This document shows positions 9,150-19,985 of a stretch of DNA of 64,000 nucleotides, piece by piece. Position 1 is the first letter of the stretch; the number at the start of each line of letters is the position of its first letter. The translations under genes were made by a program, and so were the position numbers. The notes beneath the pieces are model-generated. The model did no database searches. It was not told the origin of the DNA and saw nothing but the letters and a program-made list of their open reading frames with translations. The DNA lies in NCBI RefSeq assembly GCF_001953885.1, contig NZ_MQUS01000007.1, positions 62,001-126,000 of the forward strand, in the 5' to 3' direction. The stretch comes from Streptomyces sp. IMTB 2501. GTDB taxonomy: Bacteria; Actinomycetota; Actinomycetes; Streptomycetales; Streptomycetaceae.

Positions 9150-9941
9150 ATGCGGCAGACTCGGGGTGTGCGAAAGATTCATGTCATCGGTATCGGCGCG
9201 GGCGACCCCGAGCAGCTGACCCTGCAGGCTGTCCGGGCGCTGCGGAGCACGGACGTGTTCTTCCTGCTCGACAAGGGCGAGGTGAAGAGCGATCTCACGC
9301 AGCTCCGCCGGGACATATTGGACGCGCATCTGCCCGAGGGGTCGTACCGAGTGGTGCAGGCCCGTGATCCGGAGCGGGACCGTAGGGCGGGCGGGTCGGC
9401 GTACTCGCCGGCCGTGGAGGACTGGCGCAGCGCCCGTGCCGGGATCTACGAGCGGCTGATCGCCGAGGAGCTGGGCGAGGACGGCACCGGCGCCTTCCTG
9501 GTGTGGGGCGATCCCGCGTTGTACGACAGCACGCTCGGGATCCTGGAGGAGGTGCTGGCGCGCGGTGCGGTGGCGTTCGAGTACGACGTCATACCCGGTG
9601 TCAGCAGCGTCTCCACACTGGTCGCCCGGCACCGCACGGGCCTGAACCGGGTGGCCCGGCCGGTGCAGATCACCACCGGGCGGCGGCTGGCCGAGGGCTT
9701 CCCCGAGGGCGTGGACGACGTGGTCGTGATGCTGGACGCGCACCAGACGTTCCGGCAGTACGCCGAGGACGACATCGACATCTACTGGGGCGCGTACCTC
9801 GGCACGCCGGACGAGATCCTGGTATCCGGCCCGATCGCCGAGGCCGGTCCGCGCATCGAGCGGGTGCGGGCCGAGGCCCGCGAGCGCAAGGGCTGGATCA
9901 TGGACACGTATCTGCTGCGCAGAAATCCCGGGGACGCTTGA
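9150..9941 (+). CDS. cobF: Precorrin-6A synthase (deacetylating)
   Basis: SAM-dependent C1-methyltransferase of aerobic cobalamin biosynthesis that methylates precorrin-5 at C1 with release of acetate. The 263-residue length fits CobF. Typical tetrapyrrole-methylase motifs are VIGIGAGDPEQLTLQAVRAL at the N-terminus, VWGDPALYDSTL, and VIPGVSSVSTLVARH. ATG at 9150 or GTG at 9168 could be the start; the latter gives the more usual N-terminus. cobK is 0.9 kb away on the other strand, and other cob genes are not in the window. Confidence 0.9.
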   Translation: MRQTRGVRKIHVIGIGAGDPEQLTLQAVRALRSTDVFFLLDKGEVKSDLTQLRRDILDAHLPEGSYRVVQARDPERDRRAGGSAYSPAVEDWRSARAGIYERLIAEELGEDGTGAFLVWGDPALYDSTLGILEEVLARGAVAFEYDVIPGVSSVSTLVARHRTGLNRVARPVQITTGRRLAEGFPEGVDDVVVMLDAHQTFRQYAEDDIDIYWGAYLGTPDEILVSGPIAEAGPRIERVRAEARERKGWIMDTYLLRRNPGDA

Positions 9942-10065
9942 GGGCCCCGCGCGGAAATCCGTGACGCATGACGGTCTGCCGCACGGAAACCTCCGAGCAC
10001 TCCCGACGGCACTCGGGCGGACCGCCCCGCATGCGGCACTGGGCCACCCGTGTGATCGTGACCGC

Positions 10066-10762
10066 GTGACTGTCGCCGAGGAACCCGTACGGCCCGCCGC
10101 CGCAACGTCGTCTTCGTGACGATCGTGCTGGGCATGCTGCTCGCGGCCCTGGACCAGACGATCGCGGGCACGGCGCTGCCGACGATCGTGTCGGATCTGG
10201 GCGGCGCGGCGCACATGTCCTGGGTGGTCACCTCGTATCTGCTCGCCGAGACCGTCGCGACCGTGCTGGTCGGCAAGTTCGGCGACCTGTTCGGCCGCAA
10301 AATGGTCTTCCAGGTCTCGGCGATCGTGTTCATCACCGGCTCGTTCCTGTGCGGCCTCGCCACGAACATGACGCTGCTGGGCGGTGATGCAGGTGGGGCT
10401 GCTGATCCGGCTGGTCGGGCACGCGAGCCTCGGCCTGATCGCGGGCCGGCGCCATCTTCGGCCGGAGGTGCTGCTGCCGGTCTTCGACCGCGTGGTCGAC
10501 GAGGGCTATCCGACCCGGGACGGCTTCCTGCTCTCCCACACCCAGGCCGGCAGCCGCGAGGCCGAGCTGATCGGCACGGCATGGGGCAACGGCATGGGGC
10601 GCCTGGCTGAAGGACCGGGTGCAGCAGGACTTCGGCCATCCGGCGGGCGCCGACCTCCGCGCGGCCGTCGACTCGATCGCCAAGCGGCTGCTGGTGGAGG
10701 ACCTCAGCAACGGCTTGGCCCAACGGGCCACTTCAGCGGAGCCGGAGCCGAGCGCCGCGTAG
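10066..10762 (+). pseudogene. Decayed MFS drug transporter (DHA2 family) with winged-helix-like tail
   Basis: Three frames are needed to follow one ancestral protein. GTG 10066 gives VTVAEEPVRPAA and then a stop; the +1 frame gives NVVFVTIVLGMLLAALDQTI through GRKMVFQVSAIVFITGSFLC (helices 1-3). Near 10386 the frame shifts and most of the transporter is deleted. What follows is a C-terminal tail (VLLPVFDRVVDEGYPTRDGF), which shifts frame again near 10600 to AWLKDRVQQDFGHPAGADLR and ends at TAG 10762. At least three frameshifts and a large internal deletion mean it is non-functional. Confidence 0.85.
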
Positions 10763-10832
10763 GAAAGCCCGGGTGAGCCGGGCGCGGGGCACCGCCCATG
10801 CTCAGGGCCACGTCCGCCTCCGCCGTCCGTCC

Positions 10833-11579
10833 TCACGCCGGGCTGAGGCCGAGCCGTTCCAGCACCCCCGCCACATCGGGCACCGCCGTCACACCCGGGG
10901 GCAGCGGAGGGCGGCGTACGACCACGACGGGCAGCACGAGTTCCCGCGCGGCGGTCAGCTTCGCGGCCGTGGCCTCGCCGCCGCTGTCCTTGGTCACCAG
11001 CACCTCGATGCGGTGTGTGCGCAGCAGCTCCGTCTCGGCGGCGACGGTGAACGGGCCTCGCGCCAGGATCAGTTCGGTGTCCGGCGGCATCGGCGGCTCG
11101 GGCGGTTCCACCGAGCGGACCACGAAGTGCAGGTCGGTCAGATGGGCGAAGGTGGCCAGGCCCAGGCGTCCGGTGCTCAGGAACACCCGGCGGCCGAGAG
11201 CGGGCAGGGTCTCGGCGGCCTCGGCCAGCGACGGGGCGTCGTGCCACCGGTCGCCGGGGCCCGGCCGCCAGCCGGGGCGGCGCAGTACCACCGCCGGCAC
11301 CCCGGTGGCCGCCGCCGCGTGGGCGGCATGGGCCGTGATCGACTCGGCGAAGGGGTGGGTGGCGTCGACCAGCGCGTCCACCTGGTGGGTGCGCAGCCAG
11401 TCGGCCAGCCCCTCCGCGCCGCCGAAGCCGCCGATCCGCACCTCACCCGCCACCGCTCCCGGCCGTGCGACCCGGCCGGCCAAGGACGTGGTGACCCGGA
11501 GGCCGGGCCGGGAGGCCAGGCCGGCGGCGAGGCGGCGGGCCTCGGTGGTGCCGCCGAGGATCAGGACATGCGCGGGCAT
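10833..11579 (-). CDS. cobK: Precorrin-6A reductase
   Basis: NADPH-dependent reductase converting precorrin-6A to dihydro-precorrin-6 in aerobic B12 synthesis. The 248 residues include the CobK/CbiJ N-terminal signature HVLILGGTTEARRLA, the segment DATHPFAESITAHAA and FLSTGRLGLATFA. ATG at 11579 places the Rossmann signature at the N-terminus as usual for CobK; in-frame sequence upstream reads into the divergent HAD gene. It faces away from that gene across about 60 bp. Confidence 0.9.
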   Translation of the reverse strand: MPAHVLILGGTTEARRLAAGLASRPGLRVTTSLAGRVARPGAVAGEVRIGGFGGAEGLADWLRTHQVDALVDATHPFAESITAHAAHAAAATGVPAVVLRRPGWRPGPGDRWHDAPSLAEAAETLPALGRRVFLSTGRLGLATFAHLTDLHFVVRSVEPPEPPMPPDTELILARGPFTVAAETELLRTHRIEVLVTKDSGGEATAAKLTAARELVLPVVVVRRPPLPPGVTAVPDVAGVLERLGLSPA

Positions 11580-11640
11580 GGGGGTGAGCGTACGAGGTCG
11601 TGCGGGGCGGTCCGGTGTCCGGGTCGCTACGGTCGATGTC

Positions 11641-12426
11641 ATGGTGGTCTCGGAATCCGTGCGTGCCGTCCTGATCGACATCGACGGTGTCCTCACCGTC
11701 TCCTGGAAGCCCCTGCCGGGCGCCGTGGCGGCACTGCGCCGGATCCGCGCGGCCGGGCTCGGTGTGGTACTGGTGACCAACACGACGTCCCGGACCCGGG
11801 CGTCGATCGCCGAGACGCTGGGCGCCGCAGGTTTCGAGGTGGGCGCCGAGGACGTCCTCACCGCGCCCTCCGCCACCGCCGCCCATCTGGCCGAGCACTT
11901 TCCGGGCGCCCGTTGCGCGCTGCTCAACAGCGGGGACATCGCGGCGGATCTCGGCGGGGTCACCCTGGTCGAGGACGATCCGGAGGTGGTCGTGTTCGGC
12001 GGCGCCGGGCCGGAGTTCGACTACGCGGCGCTCGACCGGGCGTTCGGCTGGCTCCAGCGGGGTGCGCGGCTGATCGCCATGCACCGCAATCTGTACTGGC
12101 GCACCGACGCCGGGCTGCGTCTGGACGCAGGCGCCTTTCTGCTCGGGCTGGAGCAGGCGGCGCGGGTCGAGGCCGAGGTCACGGGCAAGCCGTCCCGGGC
12201 GTTCTTCGCGGCGGCGCTGGCCCAGCTGGGGGTGGGCGCGCAGCAGGCGCTGATGGTGGGCGACGACGTGGAGTCGGACGTGCTGGCGGCACAACGGGCC
12301 GGGCTGACCGGGGTGCTGGTGCGGACGGGGAAGTTCCAGCAGGAGACACTGGACGGGGCGAGCGGCACCCCCGACCACGTACTGGACTCCTTCGCGGACC
12401 TCCCGACACTGCTGGGGCTGTCGTAA
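11641..12426 (+). CDS. HAD-superfamily (subclass IIA) phosphatase
   Basis: Cytoplasmic Mg-dependent phosphatase of 261 residues. Motif I is LIDIDGVLTVSWKP (nucleophile and acid/base Asp), motif II is VTNTTS, and motifs III/IV are MVGDDVESDVLAAQRAG. The cap between residues 75 and 180 is of the IIA type. Closest characterised relatives are NagD-like and LHPP-like enzymes; the substrate cannot be assigned. Convergent with the TauE-type exporter. Confidence 0.85.
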   Translation: MVVSESVRAVLIDIDGVLTVSWKPLPGAVAALRRIRAAGLGVVLVTNTTSRTRASIAETLGAAGFEVGAEDVLTAPSATAAHLAEHFPGARCALLNSGDIAADLGGVTLVEDDPEVVVFGGAGPEFDYAALDRAFGWLQRGARLIAMHRNLYWRTDAGLRLDAGAFLLGLEQAARVEAEVTGKPSRAFFAAALAQLGVGAQQALMVGDDVESDVLAAQRAGLTGVLVRTGKFQQETLDGASGTPDHVLDSFADLPTLLGLS

Positions 12427-12488
12427 CCCGGGTGGGGGCACCTCCCACGCCCTTGGGGCAGTGGGGAAGGGGGTTTGGACGACAGGGC

Positions 12489-13259
12489 CTAGCGCAGCAG
12501 CTGCGCTCCGCCCACGATCGTCGCCGCGATCACGAGCTGTTCGAAGAGCCGCTGGTTGATCCTGTGCACGGCCCATTTGCCGAACAACGCTCCGGGGACG
12601 ACGAACACCGCGAGCGCGGCGTCAAGGAGCAGCGAGCGTCCGTCGATCAGGCCGAGGCCCGCGCTGAACGGCACCTTGGACAGGTTCACGATCAGGAAGA
12701 AGAAGGCGGAGGTGCCAAGGAAGCCCAGCTTCCGGAAGCCGGCCGAGAGCAGGTACATCGACATCACCGGGCCGCCAGCGTTGGCGACCATCGTGGTGAA
12801 CCCGCCGAGCACGCCGTACGAGCGGGCCTTGACGCGGCCCGCCCGGGTGGTGACCGAGTCCGGCGCTTCCTCGGTGCCGGCTCCGCGCCGCCGCCACACC
12901 GTGACCCCGGCCATCAGCAGCAGAATCGCGCCGATCGAGGTCCGTACGACCCCGTCGTCGGCCCACATCAGGAAGAGCGTGCCCACCACGACACCCGCCG
13001 CGACGGCCGGGAACAGCCGCCACAGAGTGGGCCAGTGGGCGTGCCGCCGGTAGGTGAGGACGGCGAGCACGTCGCCGGCGATCAGGACGGGCAGCAGCAC
13101 GCCGGTGGAGGCGCGGGCCGGAAGGACGGCCGCGAAGATCGCGAGGCTCACCGTGTTGGCCCCGCTGACCGCGGTCTTGGAGAAGCCGACCAGCAGGGCC
13201 GCGAAGGCGAGCGCGGCGAACTCCCAGCCGGATATGTGCCAGAGCGTCATCGTGTTCAT
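12489..13259 (-). CDS. TauE/SafE-family membrane exporter
   Basis: Integral membrane protein of 256 residues with about eight hydrophobic segments arranged as two repeats, the TauE/SafE (sulfite or organosulfonate exporter) pattern. Diagnostic stretches are LLVGFSKTAVSGANTVSLAI in the first half and LGGFTTMVANAGGPVMSMYL in the second. ATG at 13259 is preferred over a start nine codons upstream. Transported anion unknown; family members move sulfite, sulfoacetate or taurine-derived anions. Confidence 0.87.
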   Translation of the reverse strand: MNTMTLWHISGWEFAALAFAALLVGFSKTAVSGANTVSLAIFAAVLPARASTGVLLPVLIAGDVLAVLTYRRHAHWPTLWRLFPAVAAGVVVGTLFLMWADDGVVRTSIGAILLLMAGVTVWRRRGAGTEEAPDSVTTRAGRVKARSYGVLGGFTTMVANAGGPVMSMYLLSAGFRKLGFLGTSAFFFLIVNLSKVPFSAGLGLIDGRSLLLDAALAVFVVPGALFGKWAVHRINQRLFEQLVIAATIVGGAQLLR

Positions 13260-13346
13260 GCGGGGACCGATGCTATGTCCTGACAACCCTCCGGCGTAAG
13301 GACCGTCTCGCCAGGTGACCCCTGCCGCCCGCTACGACGGATCCGC

Positions 13347-14858
<1,512 letters not shown>

Positions 14859-14925
14859 GGACCAGTACTCCTTGCTGCGGCTCGTGTGTCGAACTCCCTT
14901 GCGGGAAGCCCCCGTCGGTGTTGCG

Positions 14926-16113
<1,188 letters not shown>

Positions 16114-16185
16114 GGCTTCGACTCCTGACCTACGACTGATCCACGACGTTGTCGATCAGCGGACCACACGGGACACTGGACACTT

Positions 16186-16202
16186 AATTAGCACTGCTAG
16201 TT
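16186..16202. promoter_or_regulatory. Candidate TetR-type operator (TAGCA-C-TGCTA)
   Basis: A perfect 11-bp palindrome, TAGCACTGCTA (16189-16199), is extended outward by further symmetrical A/T positions in an AT-rich patch between the divergent thiolase and hydrolase genes. TetR-family regulators of acyl-CoA metabolism often use such sites. The cognate regulator is not in the immediate vicinity. Confidence 0.45.
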
Positions 16203-16274
16203 TTGGACTATAGACCCCGGACCTGCCCCCTGGGAAGATCCCCCCGGAGCCACGCCGAGTCAGCCGGAGGAGAC

Positions 16275-17084
16275 ATGCCCCACGTCCGCGAGCACACCCT
16301 CGACGGCACCCACGGCCCGATCGCCGTACGCGAGTGGCCACATCCGGCACCGAGATACCTGGCGCTGGTGGTGCACGGCTACGGCGAGCACGCGGGCCGC
16401 TACGGCGAGCTGGCCGCCGTCCTCACCGGGCACGGGGCGACCGTGTACGGGCCGGACCACGTCGGGCACGGCCGGTCGGCCGGGGAGCGGGCGGTGATCG
16501 AGGACTTCGAGGACGTGGTCACCGACGTGCACGGCGTGGCGGAGCTGGCCCGGTCCGCCCACCCCGGCCTGCCCCTGGTCCTGCTCGGCCACTCCATGGG
16601 CGGACTGATCTCGGCCCGCTACGCCCAGCGGTACGGCGACGAGCTGAGCGCGCTGATCCTGTCCGGGCCGGTGATCGGCGCCTGGGAGCTGCCGGGGCGG
16701 CTGCTGGCCCTTCCGGAGATCCCGGACACGCCGGTCAGCCCGGCCGCGCTCTCCCGGGACCCGGCCGTCGGCGCCGCCTACGCCGCCGATCCGCTGGTGT
16801 GGCACGGACCGATGAAGCGGCCGACGGTGGAGGCGTTCGCACGGACCCTGGAGACCGTCGCCCAAGGCGGTGACGTCGGATCGCTGCCGTTGCTGTGGCT
16901 GCACGGGGACGACGACCGGCTGGTGCCGCTGCCCGGCAGCCGGATCGGCGTGGAACGGCTGGGCGGCGGCCGGCTGACCGAGCGGATCTTCGCCGGGGCG
17001 CGGCACGAGGTGTTCCACGAGACGGACAAGAAGGAGGTCTTCGCGGAGGTGGTCCGCTTCCTGGACCGTACGCTGCCCCGCTGA
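16275..17084 (+). CDS. Alpha/beta hydrolase, monoacylglycerol lipase-like
   Basis: Serine hydrolase of 269 residues (Hydrolase_4 / lysophospholipase family). The oxyanion and substrate region is VVHGYGEHAGRYGELAAVL, the nucleophile elbow is LLGHSMGGLISARY (Ser about 107), the acid is in LHGDDDRLVP and the His in GARHEVFHE. ATG 16275 is preceded by GGAGGAG. Its position divergent from a thiolase and acyl-CoA ligase suggests it releases fatty acids that those enzymes consume; that link is inference. Confidence 0.88.
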   Translation: MPHVREHTLDGTHGPIAVREWPHPAPRYLALVVHGYGEHAGRYGELAAVLTGHGATVYGPDHVGHGRSAGERAVIEDFEDVVTDVHGVAELARSAHPGLPLVLLGHSMGGLISARYAQRYGDELSALILSGPVIGAWELPGRLLALPEIPDTPVSPAALSRDPAVGAAYAADPLVWHGPMKRPTVEAFARTLETVAQGGDVGSLPLLWLHGDDDRLVPLPGSRIGVERLGGGRLTERIFAGARHEVFHETDKKEVFAEVVRFLDRTLPR

Positions 17085-17224
17085 CCGGCATCGCCAACCG
17101 GCGTTCCCGGCGGCCGTGTTGAGGTGTGGAGCACGCGCCTGCGCCCCGCGGCATGATCGTGTCAGACTGCTGCCCGCACGACCCGGCGGACGACGCCGGG
17201 ACCAGCCGAGCGGAGGAGCAGCAC

Positions 17225-18022
17225 GTGACGGGGACCGAGCCGGCCGCAGCGCCCATCGACACCACCCGGCCGCATCCGGCCCGGGTGTACGACTGGTTCC
17301 TCGGCGGCAAGGACAACTACCCGGTCGACGAGGAGCTGGGCCGCCGGATCATGGCGATCGACGAGGGCGCCGCCCGGGCCGCGCGCACCAACCGGGCGTT
17401 CATGCGGCGGGCCACCCGCACCCTGGCCGAGGACGGCGTCCGCCAGTTCCTCGACATCGGCACCGGCATACCGACCGAGCCGAACCTGCACCAGATCGCG
17501 CAGTCGGTGGCCCCGGACGCCCGGGTGGTGTACGTCGACAACGACCCGATCGTGCTGGCCCACGCGAGCGCGCTGCTGCGCGGCACCCCGGAGGGCGCGA
17601 CGGAGTACGTCCAGGCCGACGCCCGCGATCCGCGCGCCATCCTCGAACAGGCCGCCCATGTCCTGGACCTCGGCCGTCCGGTGGCCCTGTCGCTGATCGC
17701 GCTGCTGCACTTCGTCGCCGACGAGGACGGCGCCCACTCGGTGGTGTCGACGCTGCTCGACGCGCTGGCACCGGGCAGCTGCCTCGTGCTGTCGACGATG
17801 ACGGCCGACTTCGAGCCGGAGAACGTCGAGAAGGGCATCGCCGCGTACGCGGCGGGCGGCGTGACCCTGGTCGCCCGTTCCCGGGACGAGGTGGCCGCCT
17901 TCTTCACGGGACTCGACCTGCTGGAGCCGGGCGTCGTACCGGTCGCCGACTGGCGGCCCGCCGAGGCTCCGGACGGCAGGGGCCCCGTCTCGCTGTACGG
18001 CGCGGTGGGCCGCAAGGCCTGA
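17225..18022 (+). CDS. SAM-dependent methyltransferase, DUF574 family (copy 1)
   Basis: Protein of 265 residues from the Methyltransf_19/DUF574 family, abundant in Streptomyces. The diagnostic N-terminus is ARVYDWFLGGKDNYPVD. The SAM-binding motif is RQFLDIGTGIPTEPN and motif II is VVYVDNDPIVLAHA. The GTG start at 17225 has a GGAGGAG ribosome site; an ATG 24 codons upstream has none. A paralogue lies 1.1 kb downstream on the same strand. The methyl acceptor is unknown. Confidence 0.87.
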   Translation: MTGTEPAAAPIDTTRPHPARVYDWFLGGKDNYPVDEELGRRIMAIDEGAARAARTNRAFMRRATRTLAEDGVRQFLDIGTGIPTEPNLHQIAQSVAPDARVVYVDNDPIVLAHASALLRGTPEGATEYVQADARDPRAILEQAAHVLDLGRPVALSLIALLHFVADEDGAHSVVSTLLDALAPGSCLVLSTMTADFEPENVEKGIAAYAAGGVTLVARSRDEVAAFFTGLDLLEPGVVPVADWRPAEAPDGRGPVSLYGAVGRKA

Positions 18023-18105
18023 GCCGGGCCGGGCGTAGCGCCTCGCCGCAAGCCCTGACGTACGCCGGCCGCCATCCCTCCCCCGCTGGATCCCCCACCG
18101 CCGAG

Positions 18106-18960
18106 TCACAGACCGAGAACGCGGGAAATGGTCCGCAGCACGCCGTTCTCGTTGTTGGACGGGGCGAGGTGGCGGGCGCGGCTGACGACCTCGGGATGCG
18201 CGTTGGCCATGGCGAAGGACCACTCGGCGGCGTCGAGCATCTCCAGGTCGTTGAGGTAGTCGCCGAAGACCATGGTCTGCGCCGGGGTGATGCCGAGCGC
18301 CCGCTGCAGGCCGCGCAGGGCGGTGCCCTTGTTGGCGGTGCGGTTCATGACGTCCACCCAGTGCTCGCCGGAGACGACGACCTGGTGGGTGCCGGCGAAG
18401 GGTGCGAGGGCCGGGGCGGTGGACTGCTCGGCGGGCCCGAAGTCGAACAGCGCGACCTTGATCACGTCATCGTCGACGGCGGTGACGTCCTCGACGACCC
18501 GGTGCTCGACGTAGTACTTGCGCACCTCCGCCAGGAACGCCTCGTCGGTCCGCTCGACGTACGCCGACCGCTTGCCGCACACCACCGCGCCGACGTCCAC
18601 GCCGTCCGCGACCAGCCGTCGTACCGTACGGGCTATCCCGCCGGCCACGGACGGTTCGAGGATGTCGGAGCTCAGCTCCACGCCGTCGCGGACCACGTAC
18701 GTGCCGTTCTCCGCGATGAACACCATGCCCTCGGCCACGTCCGCGAACTGCCGGGCCAGCGTGGCGTACTGGCGGCCGCTCGCCGGGCTGAACAGCACCC
18801 CGCGCCGGCGCAGTTCGGCGAGCATCGGCCACAGCCCGTTCGGGATCCGCTTGGTGTCGTCCAGCAGCGTGCCGTCCATGTCGGTGACGATCAGCCGGAT
18901 GTCGGCGGGGCCGGTGGGCAGGCCGGGGAGGGCCAGGAGGGGCGTGGGCGTGGCGGGCAT
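18106..18960 (-). CDS. Cof-type HAD-IIB phosphatase
   Basis: Mg-dependent sugar-phosphate or nucleotide phosphatase of 284 residues. Motif I is LIVTDMDGTLLDDTKR near residue 25, motif II FSPASGR, and motifs III/IV GTALRGLQRALG and MVFGDYLNDLEMLDAA. The cap domain (about 105-205) is of the Cof type. It lies between two DUF574 methyltransferase genes on the opposite strand. Substrate unknown. Confidence 0.88.
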   Translation of the reverse strand: MPATPTPLLALPGLPTGPADIRLIVTDMDGTLLDDTKRIPNGLWPMLAELRRRGVLFSPASGRQYATLARQFADVAEGMVFIAENGTYVVRDGVELSSDILEPSVAGGIARTVRRLVADGVDVGAVVCGKRSAYVERTDEAFLAEVRKYYVEHRVVEDVTAVDDDVIKVALFDFGPAEQSTAPALAPFAGTHQVVVSGEHWVDVMNRTANKGTALRGLQRALGITPAQTMVFGDYLNDLEMLDAAEWSFAMANAHPEVVSRARHLAPSNNENGVLRTISRVLGL

Positions 18961-19122
18961 GTCCTGCTTCCGGTCGGGGGCGGCGTACCGGTCCAGTGTT
19001 CCTCACGCGCCGGAACGTCCCGGAGCCGCCCCGAACCGCCCACGGTGCGCGTTTCCCGGGACAGCGCGATCAACGGGCGGCACAATGACGGCGGAGGACC
19101 GCAACCGGAGAAGGGTGGCGAC

Positions 19123-19935
19123 GTGACCGAGGGCGACTCCCCGGCGGCCGGACCGGCGAAGCTGAACACCTCCGTGGCGCACAACGCCCGGGTGTGGAAC
19201 TACTGGATCGGCGGCAAGGACAACTACGAGGTCGACCAGCGGGTCGGTGAGCACGTCGCGGGGATGTTCCCGGTGATCCGGGCGGTGGCCCGCGCGGACC
19301 GGGAGTTCCTGGCCCGGGCGGTGCGGTTCCTGGCCGCCGAGCGCGGGATACGGCAGTTCCTGGACATCGGCACCGGCCTGCCGACCGTGGAGAACACCCA
19401 CGAGATCGCGCAGCGGATCGCCCCCGAGTCCCGGATCGTGTACGTGGACAACGACCCGATCGTGCTGGTGCACGCCCGTTCGCTGCTCACGAGCTCCCCG
19501 GAGGGTGTCACGGACTACGTCGACGCCGATGTGCACGACCCGGACGGCATCCTGCAGAGCGCCGCCGAGACGCTGGACCTGACCCGGCCGGTGGCGCTGA
19601 TGATGCTGGGCATCCTGAACTTCGTCCTGGACACCGCCGAGGCCCGGGACATCGTGCGGCGGCTCATGGCGGCGCTGCCCTCGGGCAGCCACCTCGTCCT
19701 CACGCACCCGACCTACGACGCCGACGTGGGCGGCGAGGGCAACGTGGCCGCGATGGAGTTCTGGAACGCCAACGCCACCCCGCCGATCACCGCCCGCAGC
19801 CGCACGGAGATCGCCGGCTTCGTCGAGGGTCTGGAGCTGGTCGAGCCGGGTCTGGTGCCGTGCTCGCGGTGGCGCGCCGGCTCGGCGTCCACCGCCGCGG
19901 TGCCGCAGTACGGCGCGGTGGCCGTGAAACCCTGA
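19123..19935 (+). CDS. SAM-dependent methyltransferase, DUF574 family (copy 2)
   Basis: Second DUF574 protein, 270 residues, with the same family landmarks as its neighbour: NARVWNYWIGGKDNYEVDQR at the N-terminus, RQFLDIGTGLPTVENTHEIA and RIVYVDNDPIVLVHA. The two copies share architecture over their whole length but are clearly diverged. The GTG at 19123 has an upstream GGAG. It ends 50 bp before the glutamine-synthetase-like gene and may be cotranscribed with it. Confidence 0.87.
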   Translation: MTEGDSPAAGPAKLNTSVAHNARVWNYWIGGKDNYEVDQRVGEHVAGMFPVIRAVARADREFLARAVRFLAAERGIRQFLDIGTGLPTVENTHEIAQRIAPESRIVYVDNDPIVLVHARSLLTSSPEGVTDYVDADVHDPDGILQSAAETLDLTRPVALMMLGILNFVLDTAEARDIVRRLMAALPSGSHLVLTHPTYDADVGGEGNVAAMEFWNANATPPITARSRTEIAGFVEGLELVEPGLVPCSRWRAGSASTAAVPQYGAVAVKP

Positions 19936-19985
19936 GGCGCCGACACCGCGCACCCGCCGAGGAGGAGTCAAGCCGAGGAGGACGT

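Noticed and set aside
17116..19935. A rightward 939-codon frame
   Set aside because: It runs out of frame through methyltransferase copy 1 and antisense to the HAD gene; only its end is the real second methyltransferase, started at GTG 19123.
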